From positions 1 to 31,523 of the forward strand of contig CABUXL010000020.1 in NCBI GenBank assembly GCA_902495525.1: a stretch of DNA of 31,523 nucleotides. Direction: 5' to 3'. Below the pieces are notes generated by a model that did no database searches, had not been told where the DNA came from, and saw only the letters and a list, made by a program, of their open reading frames with translations. Positions 30,350 through 31,523 of this stretch are shown one piece after another; within the stretch, counting starts at the first letter, position 1, and each line of letters begins with the position of its first letter. This DNA is from an uncultured Collinsella sp. (GTDB lineage: Bacteria; Actinomycetota; Coriobacteriia; Coriobacteriales; Coriobacteriaceae). A program made the translations under genes and the position numbers.

Positions 30350-31486
30350 CTACAGGGTTGAAATGAAGGTGGACAGGCGATTTAGGCCTTCGTCCAAATC
30401 TTGGTCGGAAACACAATAGCTGAGGCGGATGTGGCCTTCGGTTCCGAAACAGTCGCCCGGGACTAGGGCTACGTTTGCCTCTTTGATGGCTTTGATGCAG
30501 AAGTCTTCGCTGGTTAGGCCGAACTTTTTGATGCTCGGGAAAGTGTAGAAGGCTCCTGCGGGCTCTACTACGTCGAGGCCCATGGCATCTAAGGCTGCGA
30601 GTACGCGTTTGCGGCGGGCTCGGTAGACTTTGAGCATGGGGGTTGGGTCGACGGTCAGGGCTCGGGCTGCGGCGTCCATTTCGAAGGAGACGGCACTCGA
30701 TACTAAGTATTGGTGAGCCTTGGCGATCTCGGCGATGACGGGTGCCGCTGCCGCGAGCCAGCCCAGGCGCCAGCCGGTCATGGACCAGGGCTTGGAAAAG
30801 CTCTCGATGACTACCGTCTGCTCACGCAGTTCCGGGTGGCGCTGGGCAAAGCGCTCGTAGCCATCCACGTAGACTAGGCGGTTATATACGTCGTCGCAGA
30901 TTACGTAGATGCCCGCCTGCTCCGCTACGCGCGCCACGGCGTCGAGTGACGCCGCGTTGAGGATGCAGCCCGTAGGATTGTTGGGCGTGCAGATGACGAT
31001 GGCCTTGGTCGCCGGCGTCACGCAAGCACGAAGTGCGTCCTCGTCGATCTGAAATTGCGCAGGCTCCGTATCCAAAAAGACTGCTTTGGCGTGGTTGGCC
31101 ACGACGATGCTTTCGTACAGGCCAAAGGCCGGCGTGGGGATGATGACCTCGTCGCCGGGGTTGAGCATAGCCATGAATGTTGCCGACAGGGCTTCGGTCG
31201 CGCCGTCGGTTAGGATGACCTCGTCGGCCGAAAACGTAAGGCCCGCGTCCCCCATGTAGGCAGATAACGCCTCACGCAGGGCGGGGCGCCCGTTGTTGGG
31301 CGGATAGTGCGTGTCACCGCGGTCCAGTGCGGCGGTCACCTCGGCGCTAATCACATCGGGCGTGGGAAAATCGGGCTCGCCAAGCGCAAGCGCAATGCAC
31401 CCCGGGTGCTGGGCGGCGAGCGCGTTGATTCGGCGGATACCGGAGGGCTTGAGCGTGGCAAGCGAGGTATTCATGGGCAGTCGCAT
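30350..31486 (-). CDS. Pyridoxal phosphate-dependent aminotransferase, class I/II
   Basis: A 378-residue fold-type I aminotransferase. GEPDFPTP near the N-terminus, DGATEAL (94-100), NNPTG (169-173), CDDVYN (197-202) and SFSKPWSMTGWRLGW, with the PLP-binding Lys232 and Arg240, complete the active site; a C-terminal HIRLSYC carries the carboxylate-binding arginine. The family includes aspartate and other amino-acid aminotransferases, and the substrate is not decided by these motifs. ATG 31486 has AAAGGA upstream; an ATG four codons later is possible. No ordinary terminator follows; repeat copy 3 is the next structure. Confidence 0.9.
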   Translation of the reverse strand: MRLPMNTSLATLKPSGIRRINALAAQHPGCIALALGEPDFPTPDVISAEVTAALDRGDTHYPPNNGRPALREALSAYMGDAGLTFSADEVILTDGATEALSATFMAMLNPGDEVIIPTPAFGLYESIVVANHAKAVFLDTEPAQFQIDEDALRACVTPATKAIVICTPNNPTGCILNAASLDAVARVAEQAGIYVICDDVYNRLVYVDGYERFAQRHPELREQTVVIESFSKPWSMTGWRLGWLAAAAPVIAEIAKAHQYLVSSAVSFEMDAAARALTVDPTPMLKVYRARRKRVLAALDAMGLDVVEPAGAFYTFPSIKKFGLTSEDFCIKAIKEANVALVPGDCFGTEGHIRLSYCVSDQDLDEGLNRLSTFISTL

Positions 31487-31512
31487 GGCGTTCCTTTCGT
31501 AAGGGTTGCACT

Positions 31513-31518
31513 AGGATA
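31513..31518 (-). promoter_or_regulatory. Candidate -10 element of the aminotransferase gene
   Basis: TATCCT on the minus strand, 26 bp upstream of the start codon and identical to the -10 elements proposed for rpsL and the fab operon. The -35 would lie outside the window. Confidence 0.35.
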
Positions 31519-31523
31519 GCGCG

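Overview
The window reads as chromosome of a high-GC anaerobic actinobacterium of the class Coriobacteriia, most likely Collinsella or a close relative. This is an inference from gene content and style: a Firmicutes-type FAS II cluster with FabK and a fused AccD-AccA, frequent GTG/TTG starts, and actinobacterial-looking rpoB/rpoC. No 16S or other marker is present to prove it. Every gene except birA lies on the minus strand, so the gene order below follows decreasing coordinates.

Right end (31.5-27.6 kb): a class I aminotransferase; a large inverted-repeat element (copy 3); the rplJ promoter, an L10-leader-like 5' UTR and an attenuator; rplJ-rplL; a terminator; then a separately transcribed galU with its own terminator. 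Middle (27.4-17.6 kb): rpoB-rpoC with a strong terminator, followed by an ECF sigma factor and its overlapping membrane anti-sigma-like gene. That pair is enclosed by two perfect inverted copies of a 30-bp repeat. rpoC carries about 230 extra C-terminal residues containing a segment that aligns without gaps to the DNA-binding C-terminal domain of RNA polymerase alpha.

17.6-13.6 kb: repeat copy 2, a near-consensus promoter, and a compact str operon rpsL-rpsG-fusA-rpsJ that has no tuf and ends in a terminator shared with the convergent birA. 13.5-3.4 kb: birA diverges from the fatty-acid cluster fabH-acpP-fabK-fabD-fabG-fabF-accB-fabZ-accC-accDA. BirA biotinylates AccB, which serves AccC and AccDA to make malonyl-CoA; FabD, FabH, FabF, FabG, FabZ and FabK run the elongation cycle on AcpP. 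The divergent region carries two near-identical palindromic sites flanking the predicted fab start point, so a dedicated repressor is likely.

Left end (3.4-0 kb): an orphan PTS EIIC-like permease bracketed by short inverted repeats, a cation-diffusion-facilitator transporter, a histidine phosphatase and repeat copy 1. The three large inverted-repeat elements share a conserved core of about 65 bp that folds into a hairpin with an ATTAA loop, but each has its own, almost perfectly self-complementary arms. They and the RpoC domain are the least conventional items here.
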